The notes: generated from the sequence alone by a model not told the origin. A stretch of DNA of 64,000 nucleotides from an uncultured Gemmiger sp. (GCA_944388145.1 CALXHQ010000002.1:124001-188000), one strand, 5' to 3'. Counted from the stretch's first letter, positions 42,461-51,292 are shown. Numbers and translations: made by a program.

Positions 42461-44176
42461 ATGTTCCATGATCTCTATACCCCTGAGGGCAGCCACCTGG
42501 CCGAGCCGCCCTGGCAGGTCTATCCCCGGCCCCAGCTGCGGCGGGACAGCTTTCTCTGCCTGAACGGCTGGTGGGAGTTTGCCGTGGGGCAAGGCGACGC
42601 CCCGCCTGCCACGTACCCTGACCGCATCCGGGTCCCCTTCTGCCCCGAAAGCCTGCTGTCCGGCATCCACCGGCATTTTGCCGAGGGCAGCCGCCTGTTC
42701 TACCGCCGCCGCTTCACCCTGCCGCAGGGGTTTGTGCGGGGGCGGGTGCTGCTGCACATTGGCGCGGCGGACCAAGTGCTGGACTGTTTCTGCAACGGTG
42801 TAGCGCTGGGCCGCCACACCGGCGGCTACACCGCCATGACCTTTGATCTGACCAACGCCCTGAAGCAGGACAACGAGCTGGTGCTGCGGGTGCGGGATGA
42901 TCTGCGCACCCCGGTTTTGCCCTACGGCAAGCAGGTGCTGCAGCGGGGCGGAATGTGGTACACCCCGGTGTCCGGCATTTGGCAGACGGTCTGGCTGGAA
43001 AGCGTACCGCAGCGGTATATTCGGCAGCTGACCATCCGCACCGACACCCGCCGGGCGGTGCTGGACACCGGCGCCCCCGGGCTGTCCGGCAGGGTGACGG
43101 TGGAAACCCCGGAAGGCCCTGTGGTCTGCCCGCTGGTGCAGGGCCGGGCAGAGTTTTTGCCGGAAACACCCCGGCTGTGGAGCCCGGAAGACCCGTATCT
43201 CTACCGTTGCCGCATTCAGGCCGGGGCGGATCTGGCGGACAGCTACTTTGCCCTGCGGCAGATCGACATCCGGCAGGTCGATGGCTGCGCGCGTCTCTGC
43301 CTCAACGGCCAGCCGCGCTTTTTCCACGGGGTGCTGGATCAGGGGTACTGGTCGGACGGACTGTACACCCCCGCCGATCCCTCCTGCTACGAGAAGGACA
43401 TTCTGGCCATGAAGTCGCTGGGCTTCAACACACTGCGCAAACATATCAAGGTGGAGCCGGAGGAGTTCTACTATCAGTGTGACCGCCTGGGCATGGTGGT
43501 TTTTCAGGACATGGTCAATACCGGCAACTATGCCTACTGGCGGGATACCGTCTGGCCCACGCTGGGTTTTCAGACCCGGCGGGACGACCGGCGGATGCAC
43601 GCCGACCCTGCCGCACGGGCCGCCTTTGTGCAATGCATGGAGGAGACGGTGGCCCAGCTGTACAGCCATCCCTGCATCCTGTACTGGACCATCTTCAACG
43701 AGGGATGGGGCCAGTTTGACTCCAGTGCCCTGTATGCCCGGCTGCGGACGCTGGACCCCGGCCGCATCATCGATTCCACCTCCGGCTGGTTCCGCGGCGG
43801 GGACACCGATGTGGACAGCATCCATCATTACTACGGTCCCTGGCGGCTGAAAGCCGGGCGCCGGCCGCTGGTGCTCAGCGAGTTTGGCGGCTGCTGCCTG
43901 GCGGTGGAGGGGCACCTGTTCCATCCGGGTAAGACCTACGGGTACAGCAGCAGCCGTTCCGGCGCCGAGCTGACCCGGGTCATCCTGCAATTGTACGAAA
44001 AGCGGGTGCTGCCCGCCATCCCGAAGGGGCTGTGCGGTGCGATCTACACCCAGCTTTCCGACGTGGAGGACGAGGTCAACGGCCTGCTGACCTATGACCG
44101 GAAGGTGCTCAAGCCGCAGGCCGCTCCGCTGCGGGCACTGGCCGGACGCCTGCACCGCGCCATGGCCGGCCACTAA
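42461..44176 (+). CDS. glycoside hydrolase family 2 protein
   Basis: 571-residue cytosolic glycosidase of the beta-galactosidase / beta-glucuronidase family. Domains: jelly-roll sugar-binding domain (about 1-175, FLCLNGWWEFAVG, RFTLPQG, YTAMTFDLT), Ig-like domain (about 178-260), TIM barrel (about 265-571, FFHGVLDQGYWSDGLYTP, SLGFNTLRKHIKVEPEEFYYQCDRLG). The acid/base is E414 in WTIFNEGWGQ and the nucleophile E474 in LSEFGG. It has no signal peptide, so it acts on imported sugars. GAAAGGAAA precedes the ATG. No transporter is adjacent. Sequence does not decide between beta-galactoside and beta-glucuronide. Confidence 0.9.
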   Translation: MFHDLYTPEGSHLAEPPWQVYPRPQLRRDSFLCLNGWWEFAVGQGDAPPATYPDRIRVPFCPESLLSGIHRHFAEGSRLFYRRRFTLPQGFVRGRVLLHIGAADQVLDCFCNGVALGRHTGGYTAMTFDLTNALKQDNELVLRVRDDLRTPVLPYGKQVLQRGGMWYTPVSGIWQTVWLESVPQRYIRQLTIRTDTRRAVLDTGAPGLSGRVTVETPEGPVVCPLVQGRAEFLPETPRLWSPEDPYLYRCRIQAGADLADSYFALRQIDIRQVDGCARLCLNGQPRFFHGVLDQGYWSDGLYTPADPSCYEKDILAMKSLGFNTLRKHIKVEPEEFYYQCDRLGMVVFQDMVNTGNYAYWRDTVWPTLGFQTRRDDRRMHADPAARAAFVQCMEETVAQLYSHPCILYWTIFNEGWGQFDSSALYARLRTLDPGRIIDSTSGWFRGGDTDVDSIHHYYGPWRLKAGRRPLVLSEFGGCCLAVEGHLFHPGKTYGYSSSRSGAELTRVILQLYEKRVLPAIPKGLCGAIYTQLSDVEDEVNGLLTYDRKVLKPQAAPLRALAGRLHRAMAGH

Positions 44177-44202
44177 CCCCCCGCAGCTTCACTTTATGCA
44201 GC

Positions 44203-44242
44203 AAAAACAACGTCCCGCAGTGAAAAGCACTGCGGGACGTTG
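44203..44242. terminator. intrinsic terminator between GH2 and DUF362 genes
   Basis: Perfect 15-bp stem (CAACGTCCCGCAGTG and its complement), 5-base loop; the minus strand has five T directly after it, so it terminates the DUF362 gene and probably also blocks the convergent GH2 transcript. Confidence 0.88.
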
Positions 44243-44287
44243 TGTAAGAAGCCACTGGAATTCAAACCGGCCGCCCCATAGCGGAGC

Positions 44288-45418
44288 TTACTTCATCGAG
44301 ATCAGCTCGTACGCGCGGCTGCCCAGGCCGATTTTTTCGGCATGTTCCAGGCAGGTCTTGTACTCCGACTCCGGGGTGGAATTTTCAAAGTGGTCGTGGT
44401 GATCGTGGAAGTCCGGTTTTGCCATATTGTCGGCCAGCTGGCTGTGGGGCAGCGGCTGCTGGGCCAGGCAGGCGTCCACGCAGGCCTGATCCAGCGCCAG
44501 CGGGTCAAAGCTGGCAAACATGCCGATATCCGGCAGGATGGGGGCATCATTCTCGGCGTGGCAGTCACAGTTGGGGGAGATGTCCTGCACCAGCGACACA
44601 TGGAAGCTGGGCCGGCCATCCACCACCGCTTTGGCGTACTCGGCCATGCGGCAGTTCAGCTCCTTGACGGCCGCCCAGTTGGCAAACTCGATGGCGTCAA
44701 AGTTGCAGGCGCCGATGCAGCGGCCGCAGCCCACACAGTTGGTGGTGTCAATGTGCATCTTGCGGGTGGCCTCGTCAAAGACCAGGCCGTTGTTGGCGCA
44801 CTCCCGCTGGCAGCGGCGGCAGCCGCGGCAGCGATCCTCATGGATCATGGGCACACCGTTGCAGTGCTGCTCCTTCTTGCCGGCGCGGCTGCCGCAGCCC
44901 ATGCCCAGGTTCTTGATGGCGCCGCCAAAGCCGGCCTGTTCATGGCCCTTGAAGTGGTTCAGGCTGATGATAATGTCCGCATCCATCACGGCGCGGCCGA
45001 TGCGGGCCTCCTGGATGTACTCGCCGCCCCGGACGGGCACGGCGATGTCATCGGTACCCTTCAGGCCGTCGCCGATCAGGATGGGGCAGCCCACCGTCAT
45101 GGGGGTGAAGCCGTTCTCCCAGGCGCAGTAGAGGTGTTCCAGCGCATTTTTGCGGCTGCCGGGGTAGAGGGTGTTGCAGTCGGTCAAAAACGGTTTGCCG
45201 CCCAGCTCCTTGACCACATCGGCCACCGCTTTGGCATAATTGGGGCGCAGAAAGCCCAGATTGCCCAGCTCGCCAAAATGCATTTTGATGGCAACAAACT
45301 TGCCGTCCATGTCGATCTGGTCAATGCCCGCCTGTTTCATCAGGCGCTTGAGCTTGGTGGGCAGGCCCTCCCCCAGTCGGGTGCGGAAGTCGGTAAAATA
45401 GACCTTGGATTTTTCCAT
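44288..45418 (-). CDS. DUF362-family protein with two 4Fe-4S clusters
   Basis: 376-residue cytosolic iron-sulfur protein. The DUF362 core (about 1-180) has VAIKMHFGE, GGKPFLTDCNTLYPGSRKN, IISLNHFKGHEQAGFGGAIKNLGMG. A bacterial ferredoxin pair follows: CRGCRRCQREC and CVGCGRCIGAC, enough for two clusters. The C-terminal part contains SPNCDCHAENDAPILPDIGMF and a His-rich stretch HDHHDHF. Role unknown; such proteins are thought to be electron carriers or redox enzymes. GGGAGG precedes the ATG at 45418. It has its own promoter at 45547 and a terminator. Confidence 0.88.
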   Translation of the reverse strand: MEKSKVYFTDFRTRLGEGLPTKLKRLMKQAGIDQIDMDGKFVAIKMHFGELGNLGFLRPNYAKAVADVVKELGGKPFLTDCNTLYPGSRKNALEHLYCAWENGFTPMTVGCPILIGDGLKGTDDIAVPVRGGEYIQEARIGRAVMDADIIISLNHFKGHEQAGFGGAIKNLGMGCGSRAGKKEQHCNGVPMIHEDRCRGCRRCQRECANNGLVFDEATRKMHIDTTNCVGCGRCIGACNFDAIEFANWAAVKELNCRMAEYAKAVVDGRPSFHVSLVQDISPNCDCHAENDAPILPDIGMFASFDPLALDQACVDACLAQQPLPHSQLADNMAKPDFHDHHDHFENSTPESEYKTCLEHAEKIGLGSRAYELISMK

Positions 45419-45546
45419 ACATTTCCTCCCTGTTGCGGGCGCAGAGCGCCCTTCTCCCGCGGGTCCGGCCAGCAAAATACCGGACCGGCGTTTCTCCTGA
45501 AGCGGGCGCCCGGCCCGGGCCTGCACCCGGGGCCGCCGCCCCTATC

Positions 45547-45575
45547 AGGATACCACCAATCCGGCAGTCCGACAA
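45547..45575 (-). promoter_or_regulatory. promoter of the DUF362 gene
   Basis: Minus strand: -35 TTGTCG (45570-45575), 17-base spacer ending GGTGG, -10 TATCCT (45547-45552). Confidence 0.5.
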
Positions 45576-45620
45576 ATACTTTTTCCGCATACGGCGGGAT
45601 GCGCTCCAGGCATTGCTGCC

Positions 45621-46253
45621 TCAGCAGAACTGTTCCTGCAAAAAGGCCTTGAGCTTTTCCTCATCCACCTTGCGGTTGTTGGAAAGCTCGCTGGCGTCGG
45701 TGACATAGCTGGCAAAGGTTTTGGGGGTATAGTAGCGGGTGTTGCGGGGGATGGCCAACTGTGCCTTGCGGGCGGTCATTACCACCCGGGTGTCGATCAT
45801 AAAGGGGCGGAACTTAGCCTGATTGATGGCCTCGCGCAGGTCACGGCGGCAGTTTTCAGCGGTGCGCAGGGGATTTTCAAAGGTGCGGCGGACCCCGTCC
45901 TTCATCTGCACCCAGGTTTCATCCGGCCCGCCGTAGATGGTGCCGTCGTAATCCACTGCATAGACCGCCGTGACGCCGTAGGGACCGATCAACAGCGCGG
46001 CGAAGGGAGTCTTGGCCGGGTCGGGCTGCAGCATGGTCAGACCGCGGCGGGCAGCGGCCCCCCGCAGCTTGCGCAGAAAGGCACCGTTGGCGCCCCGCTC
46101 GCCGGTGGGGGTATCGTCGCCGGGCATGGCGTTCACCGCTCCGGCAAACTTGGCGTTGCTGCGGTCCTTGCTGACCATCCGGTAGTAGATCACGCCGATC
46201 ACCACACAGAGAGCGATGGCCAGAAGAATGATAATGATCGTTTGCGGTTCCAT
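45621..46253 (-). CDS. membrane-anchored NERD-like protein, uncharacterised
   Basis: 210 residues. One N-terminal membrane helix (about 5-24) is followed by a cytoplasmic domain whose LLIGPYGVTAVYAVDYDGTIYGG..W resembles the core of NERD (nuclease-related) domains, where a strand and a Gly-rich turn precede a conserved Asp. The usual ExK motif is not evident (AVDYDG instead). The C-terminal third (TRVVMTARKAQLAI, YVTDASELSNN) is mixed alpha/beta. It follows birA by 38 bases and is probably the last gene of the rsmI operon. Confidence 0.55.
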   Translation of the reverse strand: MEPQTIIIILLAIALCVVIGVIYYRMVSKDRSNAKFAGAVNAMPGDDTPTGERGANGAFLRKLRGAAARRGLTMLQPDPAKTPFAALLIGPYGVTAVYAVDYDGTIYGGPDETWVQMKDGVRRTFENPLRTAENCRRDLREAINQAKFRPFMIDTRVVMTARKAQLAIPRNTRYYTPKTFASYVTDASELSNNRKVDEEKLKAFLQEQFC

Positions 46254-46291
46254 GGATATACCTCGTTTTTCCTATATTTTTTGCCGGCAGG

Positions 46292-47023
46292 TCACAGTGC
46301 GCCGTAAATTCCGCACACGCTGACCTCCCCGGTAAAGATACGCTGTTCTCCGCTGGCGCCATCCCGGACCACCAGCCGGCCGTCGTCATCCACATCCAGC
46401 GCCTGGCCGGCACCGCCCTGATAGCTCACCCGGCGGCCCAGGTTGATACACCGGGTGCAGTATTGCTGCCGCAGCGGCGCAAAACCGCTGCGGGCGAATT
46501 CCGGCAGGCGGGCGGCAAACAGGTCTGTGAAGGCGGCAGCCAACCGGTCCGCCGCAGCCTGCGGGTCAGGCACCGGCACCCCCGCCGCCGCCAGGCTGGT
46601 GGCGTGGGGCAGCCCCGCCCCGGCAAAAAACGCCGCCGGCTGGGCAAGATTGACCCCGATGCCGATGATCCATCCCCCGCCGGTACCCTCGCACAGGATG
46701 CCTGCCAGCTTTTTGCCGGCGAGCAGCAGGTCGTTGGGCCACTTGACGGCGCAGTCTGCCCCAAACTGCCCGGCAATGGCATCGGCGGCCACCAGACTGG
46801 CCAACAGCGGCAGTGTTTCGGGCTGGGCAAGGGGCCGGTGCAGCGCGCAGCTGTAATACAGGGCCTGGCCGTCGGCATTCTGCCAGCTGCGGCCCAGGCG
46901 CCCCCGCCCGGCGGTCTGGCTGGTGGCGTACACCGCCCCCAGGCTGCCAAGCTGGTCCGGATGCTGCCTGGCCCAGGCATTGGTGCTGTCCACCGTCTCC
47001 AGGCGGATCAGCGGCGGGGTCAC
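46292..47023 (-). CDS. birA: biotin--[acetyl-CoA-carboxylase] ligase, regulator-free form
   Basis: 243-residue enzyme attaching biotin to carboxylase carrier domains. STNAWA, TAGRGRLGRSW (biotin and ATP binding), VKWPNDLLLAGKKLAGILCE and IGIGVNL are the family signatures; the C-terminal SH3-like domain follows (GEVSVCGIYG). It lacks the N-terminal helix-turn-helix, so it does not regulate biotin genes. The GTG at 47023 overlaps the stop of yfcE (GTGA) with AGGTGG upstream; a GTG six codons earlier is less likely. Confidence 0.93.
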   Translation of the reverse strand: MTPPLIRLETVDSTNAWARQHPDQLGSLGAVYATSQTAGRGRLGRSWQNADGQALYYSCALHRPLAQPETLPLLASLVAADAIAGQFGADCAVKWPNDLLLAGKKLAGILCEGTGGGWIIGIGVNLAQPAAFFAGAGLPHATSLAAAGVPVPDPQAAADRLAAAFTDLFAARLPEFARSGFAPLRQQYCTRCINLGRRVSYQGGAGQALDVDDDGRLVVRDGASGEQRIFTGEVSVCGIYGAL

Positions 47024-47514
47024 TTTTCCACCTGCTTCCACTCGTAATGGCAGCGGCCGTCCTCCACCGTGATAACGCCATACACCCCTTCGTCCCGCAG
47101 ACTGCCAGGGTTGAACAGGGTGGGCACATCCGGGATGCGGTCGTACATCAGGGTACGGTGATGGGTGTGGCCAAACAACGCCACGTCCGCGCCGCGGGCC
47201 TGGGCAGCCTCGGCCAGGCGGTCATACTCGCTCTTGACGCCGTACAAATGCCCATGGGTGTAAAAGAACAGCACCCCGCCAATGGGCACCAGCCCCTCGT
47301 TGGGGTCCTCAAAGCCAATGTCACAGTTGCCCCGCACCCGGTAGACCGGGTAGGGCAGCGGCTGCGGCAGCAGGTTGACCGCGCCGTCCAGATCGAACAG
47401 CCCGTCCCCCAGGAAAAACATTGCGTTGGCTTCCGGTTCGTTTTTCAGCACACGGCGCAGCGCGGTCACGCGCCCGTGCACATCGCTGACCACCAACAGG
47501 CGGATTTTACTCAT
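47020..47514 (-). CDS. YfcE/MJ0936-type metallophosphoesterase
   Basis: 164-residue cytosolic phosphodiesterase. All dinuclear metal motifs are present: VVSDVHG, FLGDG, RGNCD, YTHGH and FGHTHH. Substrate unknown (phosphodiesters in vitro for the family). It sits 9 bases after rsmI and its stop overlaps birA, so translation in the rsmI-yfcE-birA operon is coupled. GAGGTG precedes the ATG. Confidence 0.92.
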   Translation of the reverse strand: MSKIRLLVVSDVHGRVTALRRVLKNEPEANAMFFLGDGLFDLDGAVNLLPQPLPYPVYRVRGNCDIGFEDPNEGLVPIGGVLFFYTHGHLYGVKSEYDRLAEAAQARGADVALFGHTHHRTLMYDRIPDVPTLFNPGSLRDEGVYGVITVEDGRCHYEWKQVEK

Positions 47515-47523
47515 GTTAACACC

Positions 47524-48387
47524 TCATTCGCCGCTGTCGCCGGGGGTTTCCCGGTCCGCCAGCAACGCTTTATAGATCTCTGCACGGGCAAACGGCGTAC
47601 CCGCCGCAGCCTGCTTTGCCGCAGCCGAAAGGCTCATCCCCCGGCCCAACAGCTGCCGGGCCGCGTTCACCACATCCTCGCGGGTCAGGGTCGCCTCGCC
47701 GATATCCGTGCCGGGGGCGGCCCCCGCCACCACCAGCACATACTCGCCCCGGGGGTCGTTGGTGCGATAATGTTCCGCCGCAGCACCCAGGGTGGTTTTT
47801 ACAATTTCCTCATGCAGTTTGGTCAGTTCCCGGCAGAGCGTCACCGACCGGTCCGGCCCCAACGTTTGGACCAGATCGCCCAGCGTGGCGCGCAGCTTAT
47901 GGGGCGCCTCATAGAGCAGGATGGTCCGTTCCTCCCGGCGCAGTGCATCCAGCCGGGCGCCGCGCTCCTTTTTGGGCAGGGGCAGAAAGCCCTCGAACAC
48001 AAAACGGGCCGTATCCTGGCCGGAAACCGCCAGCGCTGTGATGCAGGCGGAAGCCCCCGGTACCGGCACCACCCGGATGCCCCGGTCCAGCGCGTCCCGG
48101 ACCAGAACCGCACCGGGGTCGCTGATGCAGGGCATGCCTGCGTCGGAGCAGAGGGCACAGTTCTCACCGGCCTCGATGCGGGCCAGGATTGCGGTGCCGT
48201 GGTGCAGTGCATGCTCATAATAGCTGAGCATCGGCTTTTTGATGCCCAGATGGTTCAGCAGCCGCAGGGTGACCCGGGTATCCTCGGCGGCGACAAAGTC
48301 CACCGCGGCAAAGGTGGAGGCCACCCGGGGCGGCAGATCCTCCAGGTTGCCGATGGGAGTGGCAACAAGATACAGCGTTCCCGGCAT
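47524..48387 (-). CDS. rsmI: 16S rRNA (cytidine1402-2'-O)-methyltransferase
   Basis: 287-residue SAM-dependent enzyme methylating C1402 of 16S rRNA in the P site. It starts LYLVATPIGNLEDLPPRV and contains AAEDTRVTLRLLNHL, CSDAGMPCISDPG, VPGASACITAL, FEGFLP, LYEAPHKL and the C-terminal GEYVLVV. First gene of the operon, with AAAGGGG before the ATG and a strong promoter at 48427-48455. Confidence 0.96.
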   Translation of the reverse strand: MPGTLYLVATPIGNLEDLPPRVASTFAAVDFVAAEDTRVTLRLLNHLGIKKPMLSYYEHALHHGTAILARIEAGENCALCSDAGMPCISDPGAVLVRDALDRGIRVVPVPGASACITALAVSGQDTARFVFEGFLPLPKKERGARLDALRREERTILLYEAPHKLRATLGDLVQTLGPDRSVTLCRELTKLHEEIVKTTLGAAAEHYRTNDPRGEYVLVVAGAAPGTDIGEATLTREDVVNAARQLLGRGMSLSAAAKQAAAGTPFARAEIYKALLADRETPGDSGE

Positions 48388-48426
48388 GATGGTTCCCCTT
48401 TCCTGGGCATGATTTTACATTCTTCT

Positions 48427-48455
48427 ATTATATCCTGTGTATCTGGGCTGGTCAA
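48427..48455 (-). promoter_or_regulatory. promoter of the rsmI operon
   Basis: Minus strand: -35 TTGACC (48450-48455), 17-base spacer, -10 TATAAT (48427-48432), about 40 bases before rsmI. Confidence 0.68.
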
Positions 48456-48546
48456 CCGCCGCAGCGCGGGATTTGTGCCTAGGCCGCAGGGCAAAAAAAC
48501 GCCCTATTTTCACAAAAATAATTCCTATTTTTACAAAGCGCTTTTC

Positions 48547-48575
48547 TTGACGTGCTTAGGCACTTGTGGTAAGAT
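48547..48575 (+). promoter_or_regulatory. promoter of the small DUF4190-like gene and lgt
   Basis: -35 TTGACG (48547-48552), 17-base spacer ending TGTGG, -10 TAAGAT (48570-48575), about 70 bases before the start codon. Confidence 0.62.
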
Positions 48576-48643
48576 TTGAGTAATTCCAGCAGATTTCGAC
48601 AGCTGGAAGGCGGATTTTATTTTTTTAAGGAGGAAATCATCTC

Positions 48644-48949
48644 ATGTACAATCAGAACATCCCTGGCAAGGGCGCTGCTACCGGCAGCTTGGTTTGCGGC
48701 ATCGTCTCTCTCGCTCTGTCCGTCATCTTCGGCGGTTTTATCATCACCCCGCTGATCGGCCTGGTCGTGGGTATTGTTGGTCTGATTCTGGCCAGCAACG
48801 CCAAGAAGGTCGGCTACTTGAGCGGCGTCCGCACTGCCGGTTTCGTCTGCTCTCTGATCGGCGTCATCCTGGGTGCCATCGTTTTTGTCTCCTGCGTTGC
48901 CTGCACTGGTTGCCTCGGCACTGCCGGCGCTTTTGCTTCCCTGTACTAA
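48644..48949 (+). CDS. small DUF4190-like membrane protein
   Basis: 101 residues with two long hydrophobic regions (about 15-48 and 62-92) separated by a short polar loop NAKKVGYLSG; GSLVCGIVSLALS and LIGLVVGIVGLILA are typical of the DUF4190 group. The end has a Cys-containing stretch (SCVACTGCLG). TAAGGAGG is an ideal ribosome site. Its codon use (CTG, GCC mixed with GCT) suggests good expression. It is followed by lgt after 22 bases. Confidence 0.75.
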   Translation: MYNQNIPGKGAATGSLVCGIVSLALSVIFGGFIITPLIGLVVGIVGLILASNAKKVGYLSGVRTAGFVCSLIGVILGAIVFVSCVACTGCLGTAGAFASLY

Positions 48950-48971
48950 TCCGGGGTTTGTGACAAAGTAA

Positions 48972-49775
48972 ATGTTGCCCTATATCCACTTTCTCGGTCG
49001 GACGATGCCCACCTACGGCTTTATGATGTTGGTAGGCATCCTGCTCAGTATGGGGTTGTGCATCTTGCGGTCGCGGCGGTTTGCGCCGCAGCGCTCGGCG
49101 GAGAGCGTGTGCTACCAGTACCTGATTTTGGCCGGCAGTGCGCTGCTTGGCGCCAAGATCTATTCTCTCATTCTGGTCTGGCCCAGCCTGACGTCAAACA
49201 TTTCCCTGCTGTGGACCGACACCCAGCTGTTTTTACAGATGTATGTGTATGGCGGCATGGTGTTTTACGGCGGTCTGATCGGCGGCGGCATCTGCGTAGC
49301 CGTTTTGTTGCTGGCCCGCAAAACCACCTTCTCCTCTCTTGAGACAGTCTTTTTGCCCGCTGTGCCGCTGGTGCACGGCATTGGCCGGATTGGGTGTTTC
49401 TGTGCCGGCTGCTGTTACGGTATGCCCACTGACAGCCCCATCGGCGTTGTCTACCCTGCCGGCGGCCTGGCCCCTGCGGGGGTGCCGCTGATTCCGGTCC
49501 AGCTGTTTGAGGCAGCGGGGGACTTTGTCCTCTGCCTGCTGCTCTGCCTGCCGCTCTACCATCGGTACGGGCGTCGGCTGGCGGTCTATCTGCTGGGCTA
49601 TGGCTGCCTGCGGTTCACCACCGAGTGTTTCCGTGGTGACGCAGCCCGCGGCCTGGCAGGGCCCCTATCCGGAGCGCAGTGGATCAGCCTGGCCTGCATT
49701 GCTGCTGGCCTGTGCATTACGGCGGTGCTGTGCGCCCGCGCCCTCTCGGCGCGCCGCAAGCTTCCCGCCCGCTGA
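48972..49775 (+). CDS. lgt: prolipoprotein diacylglyceryl transferase family protein
   Basis: 267-residue polytopic enzyme that adds diacylglycerol from phosphatidylglycerol to the lipobox Cys of prolipoproteins. YIHFLGRTMPTYGFMMLVGILLS is the usual start; YGGMVFYGGLIGG and the catalytic signature HGIGRIGCFCAGCCYG are present. About seven membrane spans. The ribosome site is weak, so expression may depend on coupling with the upstream gene. The signature is of the Clostridia type, in which several Cys follow the Arg. Confidence 0.88.
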   Translation: MLPYIHFLGRTMPTYGFMMLVGILLSMGLCILRSRRFAPQRSAESVCYQYLILAGSALLGAKIYSLILVWPSLTSNISLLWTDTQLFLQMYVYGGMVFYGGLIGGGICVAVLLLARKTTFSSLETVFLPAVPLVHGIGRIGCFCAGCCYGMPTDSPIGVVYPAGGLAPAGVPLIPVQLFEAAGDFVLCLLLCLPLYHRYGRRLAVYLLGYGCLRFTTECFRGDAARGLAGPLSGAQWISLACIAAGLCITAVLCARALSARRKLPAR

Positions 49776-49784
49776 CTTTTCAGC

Positions 49785-49832
49785 GAACAAAAAAGGCGCG
49801 TTGGAACCATGGTTCCAACGCGCCTTTTATTT
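49785..49832. terminator. bidirectional intrinsic terminator between lgt and the phage-like block
   Basis: Perfect 18-bp stem (49791-49808 / 49811-49828) around CCATGG, with T runs on both strands (TTTTATTT plus, TTTTTTG minus). It ends lgt transcription and the long phage-like operon. Confidence 0.9.
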
Positions 49833-49843
49833 GTTCGTATCCG

Positions 49844-50038
49844 TTATGGTGCTTTGTGCTCGCTCTGGGTACCAAAGTAAAACGCCACCACCATGGTCAC
49901 AATCGTCATCACCGTATCGGCAGGGATCGCCGCCGTCACCGCCAGGTGGGCGAACACGCCGATCACCGTCAGGGTGACAACCGTTTTCACCTTGACCATT
50001 GCCGCCAGGTTTTTCAAAAAATCTCTCAGTTCCTGCAC
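49844..50038 (-). CDS. small membrane protein of the phage lysis module, probable holin
   Basis: 64 residues from GTG at 50038, which has GGGAGG upstream; a TTG six bases earlier is too close to it. A charged N-terminus and two hydrophobic helices (VVTLTVIGVFAHLAV and VMTIVTMVVAFYFGT) separated by a short turn. The ending VVAFYFGTQS is common in small membrane proteins at the lysis end of Firmicutes phages. Last gene of the block, next to a second holin-like gene. Holin or anti-holin roles are inferred. Confidence 0.6.
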   Translation of the reverse strand: MQELRDFLKNLAAMVKVKTVVTLTVIGVFAHLAVTAAIPADTVMTIVTMVVAFYFGTQSEHKAP

Positions 50039-50053
50039 CGGCAAACCCTCCCT

Positions 50054-50395
50054 TCAGATTTCATTTCCGCTGCGGATGGGCAGCTTGCGGCAGGTCTGCA
50101 TGATGTCGTGCGTGCTGCGGTCGCCGTCTCCCAGGTCCACGTAGGCGGTGTAGTAGTTTTCGAGATTGTCCAGGCCGTAGGGCGGGATCTCGCCCTCCTT
50201 GATGTAATGCAGGCCCAGGTCGATGATCTGGCCGCGCAGCAGGCTCTTGACGCCCTCGGTCAGCGCCTTGTCCTCCTTGCGGCTCTTGCCCAGCTTGCCC
50301 GCCGCCCAGCCGGCAAAGGCCGCCAGCAGCGGCACCAGCACGGTCAGGGCAGCGGCCAGGCCGTCGGCGATGGGCTGCAGGTCCACTGTCTGCAT
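50054..50395 (-). CDS. phage holin-like protein with cytoplasmic domain
   Basis: 113 residues from the ATG at 50395 (GGAGGGG upstream). One N-terminal membrane helix (about 8-32) then a cytoplasmic domain, LLRGQIIDLGLHYIKEGEIPPYGLDNLENYY read in two parts, ending in YVDLGDGDRST and a short tail. This layout is typical of the LLH-type holin / phage-holin-associated family in Firmicutes. It starts a few bases after the amidase stop. Confidence 0.65.
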   Translation of the reverse strand: MQTVDLQPIADGLAAALTVLVPLLAAFAGWAAGKLGKSRKEDKALTEGVKSLLRGQIIDLGLHYIKEGEIPPYGLDNLENYYTAYVDLGDGDRSTHDIMQTCRKLPIRSGNEI

Positions 50396-50397
50396 CG

Positions 50398-51126
50398 TCA
50401 CCCCTCCGTATAGCTGGCAAAGTAGGGCGCGCCGGCAGCCTGGCTCATACCCCAGATGGTCATGGCATCGCCGGAGCTGGCCGGGCCGATCAGGGCAGCG
50501 GTGCGCAGCTCCACCGGCAGGCCCAGGTCCTTGGCTTTGGCAATAATCTCATTTGTGGCGTTCACCACACAGAGCTTTTGCAGTGCAGGGGCCGAGGACG
50601 GCTTGTCCTCCGGTTTGACCTCCGCCAGCCGGCGGTTGACCTCCTCCGCAATCCATGCCATCTTGCCCTTGAGGTACGGCCCGGGGCAGGCGGTGGCGGC
50701 AAACATGTAGTGGCAGGTCAGCGTGCCGGTGCTGTCACCCGTCCATGTCAGGCCGGGCAGGCCGTTGCGCTGGCAGACATCCACGCACAGGCGGATGGCC
50801 GCCTCCAGCGCGGCATCGCTCACGTGCCAGTCGGGTGCGCCGCCGTCGTTGGCGATCTCCACCGTGATGGCCTGGTGGTCGTTTTCCGGGCTGGAGCTGC
50901 ACCAGCTGCGGTCGGCCTCCGGGCAGAACAGCCCGATGTTGCCGTCCGTGTCAATGGCGTAGTTGGCGCTCATCTGCCGGCTGGGCTTGGCCACCAGCGC
51001 GCCGAAGGCTTCCAGGCTCAGGTTGCCCGCCATGTGGTGCAGCGTGATCTTGCGGATGGGCTGCTTGCGCGGGCTGTTGCGGTTGGGGCTGATCTTGGTA
51101 TAGCTCACAAGAGGGCTGTTACTCAT
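50398..51126 (-). CDS. phage N-acetylmuramoyl-L-alanine amidase (endolysin)
   Basis: 242-residue endolysin. An amidase-2 domain (about 1-165) has zinc ligands H30 or H31 in TLHHMAG, H139 in LTCHYMFA and C147 in ATACPGP, plus NYAIDTDGNIG and AITVEIAND. The C-terminal 80 residues (SAPALQKLCVVNATNEIIAKAKDLG region) are a probable wall- or dimerisation domain. No signal peptide, so release depends on the holins. Its start overlaps the end of the 51-residue gene. Confidence 0.92.
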   Translation of the reverse strand: MSNSPLVSYTKISPNRNSPRKQPIRKITLHHMAGNLSLEAFGALVAKPSRQMSANYAIDTDGNIGLFCPEADRSWCSSSPENDHQAITVEIANDGGAPDWHVSDAALEAAIRLCVDVCQRNGLPGLTWTGDSTGTLTCHYMFAATACPGPYLKGKMAWIAEEVNRRLAEVKPEDKPSSAPALQKLCVVNATNEIIAKAKDLGLPVELRTAALIGPASSGDAMTIWGMSQAAGAPYFASYTEG

Positions 51127-51274
51127 CGTCCTCGTCTCCTTTCCCGTTTTTCAGTTCCTCATCGGCATCCGAAGTCAGCCAGATATGCCCTTCGTCCACT
51201 TCAACGATACTGCCGGTGGTTATCGTTCCCGCCATGTCGTTTTCGGGGGTAAGGGAGATCGTTTCATTTTCCAT
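51119..51274 (-). CDS. short acidic phage protein
   Basis: 51 residues, too short for most gene finders: begins MENETISLTPEND, has GTITTGSIVEVDEGHIWL and an acidic end (EELKNGKGDEDDE). GAAAGGA stands before the ATG and the stop overlaps the amidase start, so it is part of the translated chain. Small proteins in this slot between fibre and lysin are common in Firmicutes phages. Function unknown. Confidence 0.6.
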   Translation of the reverse strand: MENETISLTPENDMAGTITTGSIVEVDEGHIWLTSDADEELKNGKGDEDDE

Positions 51275-51292
51275 GTTGGTATCCTTTCTTTG